64,000 nucleotides of DNA from Pseudanabaena sp. lw0831 (GTDB taxonomy: Bacteria > Cyanobacteriota > Cyanobacteriia > Pseudanabaenales > Pseudanabaenaceae), in assembly GCF_016584665.1 (NCBI RefSeq), contig NZ_BBJB01000072.1:1-64000 (forward strand), in the 5' to 3' direction. Of the stretch, positions 63,222-64,000 are shown in pieces. Position 1 is the stretch's first letter; every line of letters begins with the position of its first letter. A program made the position numbers and the translations under genes. Below the pieces are notes generated by a model. It searched no databases. It was not told where the DNA came from and saw nothing but the letters and a program-made list of their open reading frames with translations.

Positions 63222-63425
63222 ACTCTGATAGGCGGAGCGATCCTCAGAACAATTATTATCAGCACAAACATCAAGTATTTGTATCAGTCAAACTATTTAT
63301 TTACAAATAGTTCCCAAAAATTCTGTGCTATGCACACAGAGAATCATACTCCCTAAGATAGGGTAACTTTATATAAATATGGCAATTTCCAGTAAAGTTA
63401 AGACTTAATGCCCATAAATTCGGAT

Positions 63426-63929
63426 TTAGTCGCACTCAAGAGTTTCGCGAGTCAGTCTCCCAGTCACTGGGTTTTGTCCTTTCGCTGATTGACAGAGCTT
63501 TAGACGCACTGGTGGACGTAAATCCACATCTGTAAAGTCAGCACCATCAATTATCACATTATTGAAAGATGTACCGTAAGCAAATGAACCTTGAATTACA
63601 GCATTGGTTAAGTTTGCCTTATCAAGACGTGCATTATCAAGCGTGCTATAGCTGAGATTTGCTCCTGTCAGGTTTGCCTCTTTCATATTAGCTGCAAAAA
63701 AACTGACTCCTTGTGCGTCAGCATTAATAAATGATGTGTTTCGCAGATCGGATTCATTAAACTGATAGCCTTGAAGCGATCGCCCTGAAAAGTCAGCGCC
63801 TTCGAGAAAGGCTTTCACATATACATCTGCTAAAGCGGGCTTAGCTCCTGTCAAGATTAGAGCTAAACACAGCAATATATTTATAGCTGTGAAGATAAAA
63901 TTTCGGGACGTAAAAACTGTAGTTTCCAT
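63426..63929 (-). CDS. Secreted pentapeptide-repeat protein
   Basis: A 167-aa protein with a signal peptide (residues 1-34, ending ALA-DV) and about twelve pentapeptide units of the A(D/N)LXX type (GADFSGRSL, ANLTGANLS, ARLDKANLT). These would form a right-handed quadrilateral beta-helix. The tail has two Cys residues (KLCQS and ETLECD) that may form a disulfide. Short exported pentapeptide proteins like this occur in the thylakoid lumen or periplasm of cyanobacteria. The function is unknown. It lies on the same strand as the phosphatase-WD40 gene, 204 bases upstream of it. Confidence 0.85.
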   Translation of the reverse strand: METTVFTSRNFIFTAINILLCLALILTGAKPALADVYVKAFLEGADFSGRSLQGYQFNESDLRNTSFINADAQGVSFFAANMKEANLTGANLSYSTLDNARLDKANLTNAVIQGSFAYGTSFNNVIIDGADFTDVDLRPPVRLKLCQSAKGQNPVTGRLTRETLECD

Positions 63930-63944
63930 AATTTTTATGATGGC

Positions 63945-63986
63945 AGTGAATAATTAGTGGTGTGCGGCGAAACTGCACACTACTAA
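63945..63986. repeat. Degenerate AGTGAATAATTAG-type palindrome
   Basis: Begins AGTGAATAATTAG like the element at 16786. TTAGTGGTGTGCGG (63954-63967) faces CTGCACACTACTAA (63973-63986) with two mismatches; the loop contains GAA. The right outer arm is missing. It lies upstream of the pentapeptide gene start on the minus strand and close to the window edge. Confidence 0.6.
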
Positions 63987-64000
63987 GGGAAGGTAGTAAG

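Overview
The window is cyanobacterial chromosome. The octamer GCGATCGC (HIP1) and its GCGATCG shoulders occur throughout genes and spacers, the str genes run rpsL-rpsG-fusA-tuf, and many families present are typical of cyanobacteria: AMIN-containing TonB receptors, several Uma2/DUF820 genes, Hanks kinases and a phosphatase fused to WD40 repeats, DevC, and a lumen-type pentapeptide protein. A Pseudanabaena-like filamentous cyanobacterium is my best guess, but that is inference. No tRNA, rRNA or CRISPR array was seen.

Layout. 1-8.5 kb: housekeeping genes (dapB, rpmB, tyrA, a low-molecular-weight tyrosine phosphatase, a YqhD-like alcohol dehydrogenase, pyk) and a BlaI/M56 regulator-protease pair. 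8.6-20 kb: Ser/Thr kinase-WD40, sufS plus an adenylate-kinase-like gene with an altered P-loop, dprA and recJ converging on a long palindrome, a GNAT gene, NADAR, two Uma2 genes and an M20 amidohydrolase. 20-25.3 kb: a divergent two-partner secretion pair (TpsA carrying DUF4347, and TpsB). 25.3-29 kb: an accessory patch with a HEPN-like gene, a MITE-like element, a duplicated radA 5' end, and a toxin-antitoxin operon fused by one shared base to intact radA. 29-38 kb: copper handling (cupredoxin, two CopA ATPases of which one is truncated, an HMA chaperone, two DUF305 proteins, an RND/HlyD-type adaptor), ending in a decayed IS630 element. 39-43 kb: FemAB-like, a third Uma2, PepSY and a secreted protein. 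43-44 kb: an orphan Phd-type antitoxin with a PIN-toxin remnant, then a predicted Tse2-like ADP-ribosyltransferase toxin with a small acidic partner. 44-52.7 kb: iron/TonB uptake (two receptors, an EfeO-like protein, ExbB-ExbD-TonB). 53.3-58.8 kb: tpiA and the str genes. 58.8-64 kb: DevC, a SpoIIE-type phosphatase fused to 14 WD40 repeats, and a pentapeptide-repeat protein.

The strongest non-genic signal is a set of very regular palindromes between genes. Several have a 24-26 bp stem and a 3-5 nt loop with AAAACC...GGTTTT ends. Others share an AGTGAATAATTAG end. Stem sequences differ from copy to copy but remain base-paired. Many lie where transcription ends, so they probably act as terminators and behave as a mobile or REP/MITE-like family.

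The most promising candidates for something undescribed are the Tse2-like toxin/partner pair (43400-43935), the phosphatase-WD40 fusion (60051-63221), the toxin-antitoxin insertion that has taken over the radA start (26836-27627) and the palindrome families. All functions are assigned from sequence reading alone; no database search was run.
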